Source: Tenacibaculum finnmarkense (GTDB lineage Bacteria > Bacteroidota > Bacteroidia > Flavobacteriales > Flavobacteriaceae). From it: a stretch of DNA of 50,996 nt. Shown here one piece after another: positions 24,805-34,582 of the stretch (within the stretch, counting starts at the first letter, position 1; each line of letters opens with the position of its first letter). The stretch lies in contig NZ_OENA01000008.1 of the NCBI RefSeq assembly GCF_900239185.1, positions 1-50,996 of the forward strand, given 5' to 3'. The notes under the pieces were generated by a model. It was not told the DNA's origin, made no database searches, and worked only from the letters and a program-made list of their open reading frames with translations. Made by a program: the position numbers and the translations under genes.

Positions 24805-25500
24805 TTATTTATCTTCTTCTAAAACAAATTTATACCCAACACCTTTTACGGTTTTGAAAAAATCATCACCTATTTTTTCTCGAAGCTTACGAATATGAAC
24901 ATCAATAGTTCTTCCTCCTACAACGACTTCATTTCCCCAAACGCTATCTAAAATCACTTCTCTTTTAAATACCTTTCCTGGTTTTGATGTTAATAATGAT
25001 AACAATTCAAATTCTTTTCTTGGTAAGGCTATTTTTTTATCACCTTTTAATACAACATATTCATCTCTGTTGATAACAATATCGCCTAATGTTGTTGTTG
25101 CATCGGTTTTATCTTCGGTTTTTAAGCGTCTTAATAGCGACTTTATTTTACTTACTAAAACTTTTGGTTTTACAGGTTTTGTAATATAATCATCGGCACC
25201 AGCATCAAAACCAGCCATTTGCGAATAGTCTTCACCTCTAGCGGTTAAAAAAGAAATAATTACGTTTTCTAACGATTTAATATTTCTGATTTTTTCACAG
25301 GCTTCAATACCGTCCATTTGAGGCATCATAATATCTAATAATATTAAATGCGGAGTTACTTTTTTTGCTAATTTTACTGCTTCTGCACCGTTGTTGGCTG
25401 TAAAAACCTGATAGCCTTCTGATTTTAAGTTATATCCTACTATTTCTAAGATATCTGGCTCATCATCAACTAGTAAAATTTTAACATCATTCGTGTTCAT
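24805..25500 (-). CDS. PhoB/OmpR-type response regulator
   Basis: A 231-residue regulator. Receiver domain (5-120) with D12-D13, phospho-acceptor D56 in LLDIMMP, Thr in SFLTARGED and Lys in YITKPVKP. The C-terminal winged helix (about 135-228) has the Trans_reg_C pattern RKEFELLSLLTSKPGKVF, VWGNEVVVGGRTIDVHI and a terminal TVKGVGYKF. It is therefore a DNA-binding transcription factor phosphorylated by the downstream kinase. The gene is first in the operon. A TACTTTTG element lies 24-31 bp upstream. Confidence 0.92.
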   Translation of the reverse strand: MNTNDVKILLVDDEPDILEIVGYNLKSEGYQVFTANNGAEAVKLAKKVTPHLILLDIMMPQMDGIEACEKIRNIKSLENVIISFLTARGEDYSQMAGFDAGADDYITKPVKPKVLVSKIKSLLRRLKTEDKTDATTTLGDIVINRDEYVVLKGDKKIALPRKEFELLSLLTSKPGKVFKREVILDSVWGNEVVVGGRTIDVHIRKLREKIGDDFFKTVKGVGYKFVLEEDK

Positions 25501-25523
25501 AGGTCATTTTATATTATGTTATC

Positions 25524-25531
25524 CAAAAGTA
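25524..25531 (-). promoter_or_regulatory. -7 element of the regulator/kinase operon
   Basis: TACTTTTG on the minus strand, 24 bp upstream of the regulator ATG. The -33 region lacks TTTG. Confidence 0.4.
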
Positions 25532-25712
25532 ACGATAAAATTATAAATCATCCCTCTTGTTCTTTAACTTAACGTTCATTTAATTATTCATAAACATTTG
25601 CTTAAATTACATTTGCTATCCTAATAACAGGTTTTTTATTTACTTAGCTGTTTTTTGTATCTTTATCAAACTCGTTTTAACCAAAAATAACGCCCGCTTT
25701 TAATCGAAAAAA

Positions 25713-26432
25713 ATGTTACATAAAATAGCCTTACAAAACATCTTATTTTTAGATATTGAAACTGTTCCTGAAACTGAATTTTTTTCTGATTTATCCGAAG
25801 AAAAACAAGAACTTTACGCTTTAAAGACCGATTATAAACGAAAAGATGATGGTATTGATGCCAAAGATTTTTATCACAAAGCAGGAATTTGGGCCGAATT
25901 TGGTAAAATAATTTGTATTTCCGTAGGGTATTTAACCAATAAAACTTCCGAAAACCAGCTTAGAATCACCTCTTTTTCTGGGGATGATGAAGCCCGTATT
26001 TTAACTGATTTTAAAAATTTATTAGACACCCATTTTAGCCAAGATAAATATGTGTTATGTGCTCATAATGGAAAAGAGTTTGACTTTCCATACATTGCTC
26101 GTCGCATGATTATAAACCGAATTGACTTGCCTAAAAAACTAAATTTATTTGGAAAAAAGCCATGGGAAATACCACATTTAGACACCTTAGAATTATGGAA
26201 ATTTGGCGATTATAAACATTATACTTCCTTAAAGTTATTAACTGCGATTTTAAATATTCCTTCGCCAAAGCAAGATATTGACGGCAGTGAAGTAGCGCAA
26301 GTGTATTATCAAGAAAAAAACCTGCCTCGCATTGTTGAATATTGTGAACGTGATACTGTTGCAGTAGCTCAACTTATTTTGCGTTTTTTAAATAAACCTT
26401 TACTTGAAAAATCAGATATTATAAAAGTGTAA
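25713..26432 (+). CDS. DEDD-family 3'-5' exonuclease (PolB exonuclease-like)
   Basis: A 239-residue ribonuclease-H-fold nuclease. The metal-binding acidic residues are D14 and E16 in LFLDIETVPE, D124 in HNGKEFDFPYIARR and D214 in YCERDTVAVAQL; the Tyr four residues before D214 (Y210) is the DEDDy residue. Length and motifs match the stand-alone exonucleases related to the proofreading domain of family B polymerases, often labelled predicted 3'-5' exonuclease. There is no polymerase domain. Start ATG 25713. It is divergent from the phoB-like gene and ends in a strong terminator. DNA or RNA substrate is not known. Confidence 0.87.
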   Translation: MLHKIALQNILFLDIETVPETEFFSDLSEEKQELYALKTDYKRKDDGIDAKDFYHKAGIWAEFGKIICISVGYLTNKTSENQLRITSFSGDDEARILTDFKNLLDTHFSQDKYVLCAHNGKEFDFPYIARRMIINRIDLPKKLNLFGKKPWEIPHLDTLELWKFGDYKHYTSLKLLTAILNIPSPKQDIDGSEVAQVYYQEKNLPRIVEYCERDTVAVAQLILRFLNKPLLEKSDIIKV

Positions 26433-26451
26433 AGTATCTAATAAATTAACT

Positions 26452-26490
26452 AAAAACCACGTTTAAAATATTTTTAAACGTGGTTTTTTA
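26452..26490. terminator. Bidirectional terminator
   Basis: AAAAACCACGTTTAAAA (26452-26468) pairs with TTTTTAAACGTGGTTTTT (26471-26488), between the convergent exonuclease and ABC-F genes. Confidence 0.88.
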
Positions 26491-26518
26491 CTATTTTTAA
26501 ATAACTATTCTTTTAAAA

Positions 26519-28393
26519 TTATTCTCCTTCAATTTTCATTGAAAGCTCAAACCAACGTTCTTCTTTGGTTTCTAAAGCCTCAATTATTTCTTGAAGTTCT
26601 TTTGATTTATCGTTAATTTCATCCGCAGAAAATTCCACATTCATAAACTTTGTTTCAATAACTTGTTTCTTCTTCTGAAGTTTTTCGATGTCTTTTTCTA
26701 ATAAACCCCATTCTCGTTTTTCATCAAAACTTAATGCTACTTTTTTCGCTGATTTAACAGGAGCGGCAACTGCTTTTTTAGCTTCATTTTTTACCTCTCT
26801 TGCTTCTTTTACTTTAGAATCTTCATAAGTTCTAAAATCAGAATAATTACCAGGGAAATTATCAATAACACCATCGCCTCTAAAAACGAATAAATTATCT
26901 ACAATTTTATCCATAAAGTAACGGTCGTGAGAAACTACCATTAAATTTCCTGGAAAATCTAATAAGAAATTTTCTAATACATTTAAAGTAACAACGTCTA
27001 AATCGTTAGTAGGCTCATCTAAAATTAAAAAGTTCGGGTTTTGAATTAAAATGGCACATAAATACAATCGTTTTTGTTCTCCTCCACTTAATTTCTCTAC
27101 AAAATCGTATTGCTTTTTTCTATCGAATAAAAAACGTTCTAATAATTGACTTGCTGATATTTTTCGTCCTTTTGATAACGGAATATATTCTCCAAATTCT
27201 TTAACAACTTCAATTACTTTTTGCCCTGGTTTTATAACAATTCCGTTTTGAGTATAATATCCAAATTTAACGGTTTCACCAATAGTTACTTTTCCTGAAT
27301 CTAATTCAATTCCGCCAGTAAGCATATTTAAAAAAGAAGATTTTCCTGTACCATTTTTACCGATAATACCGATACGTTCGCCACGTTTAAAAACATAATC
27401 GAAACCGTTTAAAATTACTTTATCATCAAATGATTTGTGCATTTTATGAAGCTCTAAAATTTTACTTCCTAAGCGCTCCATGTTAATTTCTAACTGCACC
27501 TCGTGTTCGTTACGTCGTTTATGTGCTTTTTCTTTGATTTCATAAAAATCATCGGTACGAGATTTCGATTTTGTAGTACGTGCCTTTGGTTGACGACGCA
27601 TCCAATCTAATTCTTTTTTGAATAAACTTTTTGCTTTCCCTAAGTTGGTTGCCTCAAGGGCTAAACGTTCCTCTTTATTTTGTAAATAATAAGAATAATT
27701 TCCTTTGTATTTATATAATTGTCCGTTATCTAATTCGATAATTTCATTACACACACGCTCTAAAAAATAACGGTCGTGCGTAACCATAAATAAGGTGATT
27801 TTTTCTTTAGCGAAAAAAGCCTCTAACCATTCAATCATTTCTAAATCTAAATGATTTGTTGGCTCATCTAAAATTAATAAATCGGGTTTTTTAATAAGTA
27901 CGATTGCCAATGCCAAACGCTTTTTTTGTCCTCCTGATAACTTTCCTACTTTTAATTGTAAGTTGTCTAGTTTTAATTTCGATAAAATTTGTGTGTATTG
28001 CGTTTCAAAATCCCACGCATTGTATTGCTCCATTAATTCAAAAGCTTCTTGAAAAGCATCTGCATTTTCAGGATTTTCTACGGCTTTTTCATATTGTTTA
28101 ATTACTGATAAAACTTTATTATCCGTAGAAAAAATAGTTTCTTCAATAGTTAAATCAGGGTTTAAAGTATCCGCTTGCGATAAATAAGCGATGTCAATGT
28201 CTTTTCGGCTAACAACCTGCCCAGCATCAGCGGTATCAACTCCTGCTACAATATTTAAAATAGAGGTTTTACCGCTACCATTTTTAGCAACAAAAGCTAT
28301 TTTTTGATCTTTATTAATTCCGAAAGAAATGTCTTCAAATAACACTTTTTCTCCATACGCTTTTGCAATGCCTTCAACTGATAGGTAATTCAT
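26519..28393 (-). CDS. ABC-F ATPase, Uup-like
   Basis: A 624-residue soluble ABC-F protein with two ATP-binding cassettes and no membrane domain. NBD1: Walker A AKNGSGKT (36-43), signature KLSGGQKKR, Walker B LLILDEPTNHLD. A charged linker (P-site tRNA interaction motif region) contains WMRRQPKARTTKSKSR. NBD2: Walker A GKNGTGKS, KLSGGEQKRL, FLILDEPTNDLD. The C-terminus (about 530-624) is a basic spacer then a two-helix coiled coil, as in Uup, which binds DNA and acts on ribosomes or branched DNA intermediates. ABC-F proteins act on stalled ribosomes; some give antibiotic resistance, but this layout is the housekeeping type. Confidence 0.92.
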   Translation of the reverse strand: MNYLSVEGIAKAYGEKVLFEDISFGINKDQKIAFVAKNGSGKTSILNIVAGVDTADAGQVVSRKDIDIAYLSQADTLNPDLTIEETIFSTDNKVLSVIKQYEKAVENPENADAFQEAFELMEQYNAWDFETQYTQILSKLKLDNLQLKVGKLSGGQKKRLALAIVLIKKPDLLILDEPTNHLDLEMIEWLEAFFAKEKITLFMVTHDRYFLERVCNEIIELDNGQLYKYKGNYSYYLQNKEERLALEATNLGKAKSLFKKELDWMRRQPKARTTKSKSRTDDFYEIKEKAHKRRNEHEVQLEINMERLGSKILELHKMHKSFDDKVILNGFDYVFKRGERIGIIGKNGTGKSSFLNMLTGGIELDSGKVTIGETVKFGYYTQNGIVIKPGQKVIEVVKEFGEYIPLSKGRKISASQLLERFLFDRKKQYDFVEKLSGGEQKRLYLCAILIQNPNFLILDEPTNDLDVVTLNVLENFLLDFPGNLMVVSHDRYFMDKIVDNLFVFRGDGVIDNFPGNYSDFRTYEDSKVKEAREVKNEAKKAVAAPVKSAKKVALSFDEKREWGLLEKDIEKLQKKKQVIETKFMNVEFSADEINDKSKELQEIIEALETKEERWFELSMKIEGE

Positions 28394-28415
28394 ATTCTAT
28401 ATTTTATGCAAAGAA

Positions 28416-28448
28416 ACAAAAAACCCGAGCAAATGCTCGGGTTTTATT
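28416..28448 (-). terminator. Terminator of the M4 peptidase gene
   Basis: CCCGAGCA (28424-28431) pairs with TGCTCGGG (28434-28441) with A/T tracts on both sides; leftward of the M4 peptidase stop and upstream of the ABC-F start. Confidence 0.85.
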
Positions 28449-28465
28449 TATTTAATAAGAAAGGC

Positions 28466-28683
28466 TTCTTATTTCTTCAATAATTTTGTTGTTAGTACTT
28501 TTTGCCCATCATAAACTTCTAAAATATACATTCCTGAACTAAGGTTTGTAACATTTAATTTAGCAGTATTTAAACGACCTTTTTGCACAGTACTTCCTGT
28601 TATATTTATAATTTTATAGCTAGTGTTTTTTGCTTTTGAAGCTACATTAACATGTACAAAATTTACCGCAGGGTTTGGATATA
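28466..28683. repeat. Near-identical T9SS-CTD coding repeat, copy 1
   Basis: The last 215 coding bases of the M4 peptidase match 32159-32373 at a constant offset of 3690 bp with only two substitutions that I can find. It encodes the type IX sorting domain. The flanking coding sequence is clearly more divergent. Confidence 0.9.
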
Positions 28684-31600
28684 TCGATAAATTTGATGCT
28701 TCTTTAGTTTTAATATTTTCTCCTGAAACACTCATTGTTACTACTGTATTTATAACTGATGTAGCAATTATATTAACGGTATAATCTTCTACTTCACCAT
28801 CTCCAAAAGTTCCACATGAAGTTGATGCTGAATTGTATTTCATTGAAACACGCATTCTTGTTTTTCCTAATTTAGCATTTTCAGGAATTACAATATTTGC
28901 AACTCTGTTTGTTGCACTAGATGAATTTCCCGTTGTAACTTGTTCGCCTGCATCTGAAAAATCACCATCTTTATTATAATCAATCCAAACAGTAAAATAT
29001 TCGTTGTATGTACTACTTGCAAAACCTGCACTTAATACTAATTGATTTGTAGTTCCTTGTACAACTGTTGCTACTTTTGATGTAAAATCGCCATATCCAC
29101 CATTTGCAGCTGTTGTATTAGTCATGCCTCCAAATGCAACATAATCAATCCATTCATAACTAACTTTTGTTCCTTTTGATTCACAATAAGAAACTGGAAT
29201 AGCCAATGTAGTTACATTTAAGGTAGCACTTGATACCGATATATTTGCTTCTTCATCTGTTGCTTTTACTGAAAAAGCATAGTTTGTTTCTGAAGTTAAA
29301 CCTGTAATAGTTGCTGTTGTTGTATTAGTAGAAGCAACTTTTGTTGCTCCTTGATATACATTATAACCTGTTACCGCTACATTATCTGTAGCTGCTGTCC
29401 AATTTAAAATTAAGCTTGTCTGTGTTATATTTGATGCTGATAAATTACTTGGTGCTGTTGGTGCAGTAGTATCTGATTTAGGTGATTCTATTAAAACTGT
29501 ATAATCTTCAACTTCTCCATATTGAATATTTGTTTCACAAGCTGTTGGCGTTGCATTGTATTTTAACACAACACGCATTCTTGTAGCTCCGTTTAAAGCT
29601 GATTCTGGTATAGTAAAAGTTCCGTTAATAGGTGTTGTTTTAGATTTTGCTTTTGTAAAAACAGTTTCTCCTGCATCATCAAAATCTCCATCTTTATTAT
29701 AATCTATCCAAACACCATATCCTTCACTATAGACTGTTCCATTCCATTTAGGAGTAATAGTAATTGTATTTGATTCACCTTTAATTAAACTAGTTGAAAT
29801 TGATGTATAATCAGAATATCCATTACTAGCTGTTGAAGTATTATCGATAGTTCCTAATACTACTTTTTGAATATACTCATCAGCTACATTATTTGCTTTT
29901 GATACACAGTAATTTAATGGAATTTCTCCTGTTGTTGTAATTAATTTACTTGTAATTGTTCCACCTTCTCCCGATACACAATTTGCGGCTACACTACAGT
30001 TATAAATTGTACCTGAAACTAACCCTGTAATTACTTTTGAAGTATCAGTTACTACACTTGTTATTTCATTTATTGTTACTGTATAAGATACCGCTTCTGA
30101 AACAGCAGACCATGTTACAGTAAATCCATTATCATTAATATTAGTGGCATTAAAATTAGATGGAGCTACTAAGGTACAATCTTCAACATAAGCTTGCCCT
30201 ACTCCTACTGCATGCCATGCGTTTGTTACCGATTGTACTTCGATACTATTTGCACCGTATAAATCTTCGGCAGCTGTTATAGAACCTACTCTTGCATCTT
30301 CAAATGTTGAATTTGCTGATAAATAATTTGCTTCTAAACGATATGATATTTTGGCTGATTTTTCCATACCAATAGCATCTACATTAAAGGCATTATTTAT
30401 ATCATTTGTTCCAGACCCACCTACTGTTAGTAAGTAAAACCAATAGTTTAAGACTCCTGAATTTGTATGTACTCCACAATAATCATTCGATCTTGTTGGT
30501 GTACCACAGTTAGGTTCTTTCCAATTTACTCCACCATAAGTATCAGGTTGATTTCTTTCATTAGGATTACTCATAGAACGTAGAGCTGAAGAGCCGTTAC
30601 GTCTATCTATTTCATCTCCAATTAACCAAACTGAAGCATCAGGTGCTAAATCATTTCCGTTTCCTTTTGCAAAGTGTTCTACAGCTGCTCCCCAAATATC
30701 AGAAAAGCCTTCATTCATTGCTCCTGACTCTCTTTGATACGCTAAGTTTGCTGTGTTAGAGCAAACAGCATGCCCTATTTCATGCGCTGCAACATCTATT
30801 GAAGTTAAGGCATCAAAATAACCATTTCCTTCATTTCCATTTGATGAACCATCTCCATAAGTCATTACTGATCCATTCCAAAAAGCATTATCATAACCAG
30901 TGCCGCCAGCTACATCATCATAATGTACGTAACTATTAATTGTAGCTCCTGAGCCATTATAACTATTTCTGTTATGTTTATCTTGAAAATAATCATAAGT
31001 CATTTCAGCACCCCAATGTGCATCTAAAGCGGCATTATCTTTTGCTGAATTATTAAATTCGGCGGCAGTCCAATTATTATCTGAATCTGTAAAATCTGTT
31101 GTAGGATAACTAGGTTGAGCTCCACTATTATAAGTATTAACACCTCCACCTCTTGTGTTATCTCTTAAAGCATAAGTACTACCGACTAATCTTGTAGTTA
31201 TTGATTTTGTACCGCTATATCTAGTATCTGCATTACCAGTTACTAATGTTGCTGTCAATTTTTCAGCCAAACCATTAACAGCACCTAAATTTTTTGAAGA
31301 ATGTGCATGCTCACCTAAATGTTTAATTGTAGCATTAAAAAATAATGCTTCACCTGTATGTGCATCTATATATAAATCACCTCTACTTAAAGGTTTTGTT
31401 GTATAGATATCAAATTTATAAGCTAATCTTGCTGATTTTGTTCCTATAACCTCTCTTGGAAGAATTAATAATTCTCCTGTTGGTTTTTTATAATTTCCTA
31501 AATTTTTTGCTTCTTTTGGTTGTTCCCAAAGATATTTTTGAGCTCCAGTATGAGCAATTGCTTTTTTAAAAGCAGCTTCTTTAGATAATTTTGGTCTAAT

Positions 31601-31948
31601 ATTTACTTTTCCTACATCATATAACGCACCGTCCATAGTTCTTAATGTACTATTTTTCGCATGTGCTGTGTAAGTTCCGAATTCAACTTTTACGCCTTTA
31701 AATTTTTGTTGAAATTTTTCATGAATAAACCCTAAGTTATCAATTTCTGATTTAATTTTTTGTAAGTTATCATTAGATGTTAATTTTAATTTTGACCTAA
31801 TTAAATCGGGTGCCTTTTGTAAAGGCATTTTTGAAGATTTTTCGAGTTTAATTTGTTTTAACTCTCTACTTTCTTGAGCTGTCATAGATGTTAATCCTGC
31901 CAATAAAAAGGAAGATAAAAACATCGTTTTTAAATAATTTTGATTCAT
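28469..31948 (-). CDS. Secreted M4 (thermolysin-like) metallopeptidase with T9SS sorting domain
   Basis: About 1159 residues from ATG 31948. Signal peptide (1-25, ending SMTAQES), an inhibitory FTP/PepSY propeptide region (about 30-215), and the M4 catalytic domain (about 230-585): the HEIGH zinc motif at 389-393, the NEGFSD third ligand about 20 residues later and HTNSGVLNYWFY with the transition-state His. Then FN3 (about 590-675), GEVED (680-815), FN3 (824-910), GEVED (919-1060) and the Por/T9SS C-terminal domain (about 1086-1159, SIYPNPAVNFVHV to KLLKK). It should be exported by Sec, cross the outer membrane by T9SS and degrade extracellular protein. The frame opens at 32005, but MNQNYLKTMFLSS gives the signal peptide. 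Confidence 0.93.
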   Translation of the reverse strand: MNQNYLKTMFLSSFLLAGLTSMTAQESRELKQIKLEKSSKMPLQKAPDLIRSKLKLTSNDNLQKIKSEIDNLGFIHEKFQQKFKGVKVEFGTYTAHAKNSTLRTMDGALYDVGKVNIRPKLSKEAAFKKAIAHTGAQKYLWEQPKEAKNLGNYKKPTGELLILPREVIGTKSARLAYKFDIYTTKPLSRGDLYIDAHTGEALFFNATIKHLGEHAHSSKNLGAVNGLAEKLTATLVTGNADTRYSGTKSITTRLVGSTYALRDNTRGGGVNTYNSGAQPSYPTTDFTDSDNNWTAAEFNNSAKDNAALDAHWGAEMTYDYFQDKHNRNSYNGSGATINSYVHYDDVAGGTGYDNAFWNGSVMTYGDGSSNGNEGNGYFDALTSIDVAAHEIGHAVCSNTANLAYQRESGAMNEGFSDIWGAAVEHFAKGNGNDLAPDASVWLIGDEIDRRNGSSALRSMSNPNERNQPDTYGGVNWKEPNCGTPTRSNDYCGVHTNSGVLNYWFYLLTVGGSGTNDINNAFNVDAIGMEKSAKISYRLEANYLSANSTFEDARVGSITAAEDLYGANSIEVQSVTNAWHAVGVGQAYVEDCTLVAPSNFNATNINDNGFTVTWSAVSEAVSYTVTINEITSVVTDTSKVITGLVSGTIYNCSVAANCVSGEGGTITSKLITTTGEIPLNYCVSKANNVADEYIQKVVLGTIDNTSTASNGYSDYTSISTSLIKGESNTITITPKWNGTVYSEGYGVWIDYNKDGDFDDAGETVFTKAKSKTTPINGTFTIPESALNGATRMRVVLKYNATPTACETNIQYGEVEDYTVLIESPKSDTTAPTAPSNLSASNITQTSLILNWTAATDNVAVTGYNVYQGATKVASTNTTTATITGLTSETNYAFSVKATDEEANISVSSATLNVTTLAIPVSYCESKGTKVSYEWIDYVAFGGMTNTTAANGGYGDFTSKVATVVQGTTNQLVLSAGFASSTYNEYFTVWIDYNKDGDFSDAGEQVTTGNSSSATNRVANIVIPENAKLGKTRMRVSMKYNSASTSCGTFGDGEVEDYTVNIIATSVINTVVTMSVSGENIKTKEASNLSIYPNPAVNFVHVNVASKAKNTSYKIINITGSTVQKGRLNTAKLNVTNLSSGMYILEVYDGQKVLTTKLLKK

Positions 31949-32024
31949 TTTTTTGAAGAGTTTAAATGAGTTATTATATGTAATATTTTTCATCAAATAT
32001 GACAAAATAATATTATTAACATAA

Positions 32025-32056
32025 CAAATGTATCTAAAAAATAATAAATTATCAAT
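32025..32056 (-). promoter_or_regulatory. Promoter of the M4 peptidase gene
   Basis: On the minus strand ATTG (32056-32053), 20 nt, TACATTTG (32032-32025). Same geometry as the AAA ATPase promoter. The leader would be about 70 nt. Confidence 0.55.
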
Positions 32057-32092
32057 AAAAAATACTTAATTAAATTAATTTAATAAAAAATG

Positions 32093-32141
32093 AAAAAACC
32101 CCTTCAAAACAATTAAATTATTGTATTTAAAGGGGTTATGA
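32093..32141 (-). terminator. Terminator of the M43 peptidase gene
   Basis: AACCCCTT (32097-32104) pairs with AAGGGGTT (32130-32137), then leftward a T-run. It separates the two peptidase genes into distinct transcripts. Confidence 0.75.
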
Positions 32142-32158
32142 AAAAACTTATAGATTTC

Positions 32159-32373
32159 TTATTTCTTCAATAATTTTGTTGTTAGTACTTTTTGCCCATC
32201 ATAAACTTCTAAAATATACATTCCTGAACTAAAGTTTGTAACATTTAATTTAGCAGTATTTAAACGACCTTTTTGCACAGTACTTCCTGTTATATTTATA
32301 ATTTTATAGTTAGTGTTTTTTGCTTTTGAAGCTACATTAACATGTACAAAATTTACCGCAGGGTTTGGATATA
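32159..32373. repeat. Near-identical T9SS-CTD coding repeat, copy 2
   Basis: Second copy of the sequence described at 28466-28683: two mismatches over 215 bp, against much lower similarity in the adjoining coding sequence. Confidence 0.9.
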
Positions 32374-34582
32374 CTTGCAATGCTGTACTTGGTTCATTTA
32401 CTAATCTATTACCACTTAGTAAAGCTTCTTTGGTAGTTGTAGCAGTTATATTTACCGTATAATCTTCAACTTCACCATCTTTAAATGTTTCACAAGCAGT
32501 TTGACTTGCGTTATATTTCATAGAAACACGCATTCTTGTTTGCCCTAAAAGTGCTGAAGCAGGAACGTTAAATGTAGATGTTAAATAGTCTTTACTTGAT
32601 GACGCCCCTGTTACTACTTTTTCTGAAGTATCAAATATTCCGTTTTGGTTAAAATCTATCCAAACAGCCCAATGCTCGGTATATGCAGTGCTTTTAAAAC
32701 CTGCACTTACAGTTATTTCGTTTGAACTCCCTTGCCCTAAAGTAGCTATTTTTGAAGTGAAATCAGCATACCCTCCATTACTAGCAGATGTATTTGCCAT
32801 TCCTCCTAAAGAAACAGCATCAATCCATTCATAAGATGAATTAGTTCCTTTTGATTCACAATAAACAAGTTGATTTGCTAGCGTTGTTACATTTATTACA
32901 TTGCTTGCTTCTGATTCATTTGCTACTGCATCAATTGCTTTTACTGAAAAAGTATAGCTTGTTGCTGGGCTTAAACCAGTAATATCAGTGCTTGTATTTG
33001 TAGTTGTTCCTAACTTAGTAGCTCCTTGATATACATTATATCCTGTTACTGCTACGTTATCTGTAGCTGCTGACCAATTTAAAGTTACACTTGTTTTATC
33101 AACATTTGACACCGCTAAATTTGCTGGTACTGTTGGAGCTGTTGTATCGGCGTTACCTTCTCCAATAACAACGGTATAATCTTCAACTTCTCCGTATTCA
33201 ATACTTGTTTCACATGCTTTTGGTGTCTTATTATATTTTAAAACAACACGCATTCTTGTAGCGCCATTTGTTGCTGATAAAGGCACTGTAAAAGTTCCTG
33301 TTACTGCTGTGTCTTTTGATGGTGCTTTTGTAAAAACAGCTTCTCCTGCATCGTCAAAATCGCCATCGTTATTATAATCTATCCAAACTCCATATCCTTC
33401 TTTGTAAACTGTACCTGACCATTTTGGTGTAATACTAATTGTAGTTGATTCACCTTTTGTTAAATCAGTTGAAATTGACGTGTAATCATCATATCCAGAG
33501 CCAGCTGTTGAAGTATTATCGATAGTTCCTAATACTACTTTTTGAATATGCTCATCACTTGTATTATTTGCTTTTGATGTACAGTAAGAAGCAGGAACAA
33601 CCACTACTTCTCCAAATTTATCCGAGGTAGCCAAGGTGTGTCTAGAACCACCTACACCTAAAACAGTACGCATTCTATCTTTTTGACCTGAAGTAAATAA
33701 ATTCATACAAGAATCATCTGAATAATCCATATAATTTTCAACCATATCTAACGATCCACAAGAAGTATGTGCCGATTTACAGCCATAATTTGCAGCATCA
33801 GATTCTGGAGTATCTGATACAAAATCATCAGATCCACAAGGACCATCTCCCCAAATATGACGTAAATTTAAAAAGTGCCCTACCTCATGAGTCGTTGTTC
33901 TTCCACCATCAAAAGGCGCTGCAGCAGTACCTATTGTTCCAAAAAATTGATCCGCCATTACAACCCCATCGGTTGCTGCTGACCCTCCTGGAAATTGTGC
34001 ATATCCTAAAATAGTTCCTCCTGTTGGTCTTGTTATATTATCAACAATCCACATATTTAAATACTCAGAAGTGTCCCATGGATTAACTCCTCCTTCAGAA
34101 GATTTTTTCATATAGTTATTACCCGTTAACCAAGTAGATGTACTTACCTGTGTTCTAGTAATACCTGTAGTAACATTTCCATTAGGATCTACAGTGGCTA
34201 ATTTAAATTCAATTTGAGAATCGGCTGCTTGCGCCCATTTATTTGTTCTATCAGCATTTGTTCTTCTAAAATCGGCATTTAAAACAGCTAATTGCGATTC
34301 AATTTGTGCCGTACTAATATTATTGGTAGCATTGGTATATAATATATGTACTACCACTGGAAGTGTTATAATTTCACCAACTTTTTTACTTTGCTGGTTT
34401 TGCAGGCGTTTTAAGCTTCTTTGGGTAAATTGCTCAATAGTTGCCATTCGTTTTTTAAGCCCAGGATCCTTAATTTGTCGCTCGGCTAAATCGTCCATTG
34501 CATAACAGGTTCTTTTTTGCTGTGCAAAAGTTGCTCCAGTAAAAATTAAGCACAAGAGTGCTAATGTAAATTTTTTAGTCAT
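32159..34582 (-). CDS. Secreted M43-family metallopeptidase with T9SS sorting domain
   Basis: An 807-residue cytophagalysin-like (M43B) zinc peptidase. Signal peptide (1-20, ending GATFAQ), propeptide-like region, catalytic domain (about 60-325) with the metzincin motif HEVGHFLNLRH (H232, E233, H236, H242) followed by the M43 IWGDGPCGSDDFVSDTP segment, and ENYMDYSDDSCMNLFT carrying the Met-turn. Asn replaces the usual Gly of HExxHxxGxxH. GEVED (330-470), FN3 (475-565), GEVED (571-715) and a T9SS sorting domain (734-807) follow, the same tail as the adjacent M4 enzyme. It should be secreted to the surface or medium. Start ATG 34582. A -7 element lies about 100 bp upstream. Confidence 0.93.
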   Translation of the reverse strand: MTKKFTLALLCLIFTGATFAQQKRTCYAMDDLAERQIKDPGLKKRMATIEQFTQRSLKRLQNQQSKKVGEIITLPVVVHILYTNATNNISTAQIESQLAVLNADFRRTNADRTNKWAQAADSQIEFKLATVDPNGNVTTGITRTQVSTSTWLTGNNYMKKSSEGGVNPWDTSEYLNMWIVDNITRPTGGTILGYAQFPGGSAATDGVVMADQFFGTIGTAAAPFDGGRTTTHEVGHFLNLRHIWGDGPCGSDDFVSDTPESDAANYGCKSAHTSCGSLDMVENYMDYSDDSCMNLFTSGQKDRMRTVLGVGGSRHTLATSDKFGEVVVVPASYCTSKANNTSDEHIQKVVLGTIDNTSTAGSGYDDYTSISTDLTKGESTTISITPKWSGTVYKEGYGVWIDYNNDGDFDDAGEAVFTKAPSKDTAVTGTFTVPLSATNGATRMRVVLKYNKTPKACETSIEYGEVEDYTVVIGEGNADTTAPTVPANLAVSNVDKTSVTLNWSAATDNVAVTGYNVYQGATKLGTTTNTSTDITGLSPATSYTFSVKAIDAVANESEASNVINVTTLANQLVYCESKGTNSSYEWIDAVSLGGMANTSASNGGYADFTSKIATLGQGSSNEITVSAGFKSTAYTEHWAVWIDFNQNGIFDTSEKVVTGASSSKDYLTSTFNVPASALLGQTRMRVSMKYNASQTACETFKDGEVEDYTVNITATTTKEALLSGNRLVNEPSTALQVYPNPAVNFVHVNVASKAKNTNYKIINITGSTVQKGRLNTAKLNVTNFSSGMYILEVYDGQKVLTTKLLKK

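Noticed and set aside
31949..32005. Longer start for the M4 peptidase
   Set aside because: It puts 19 polar residues before the signal peptide; the ATG at 31948 gives a normal signal.
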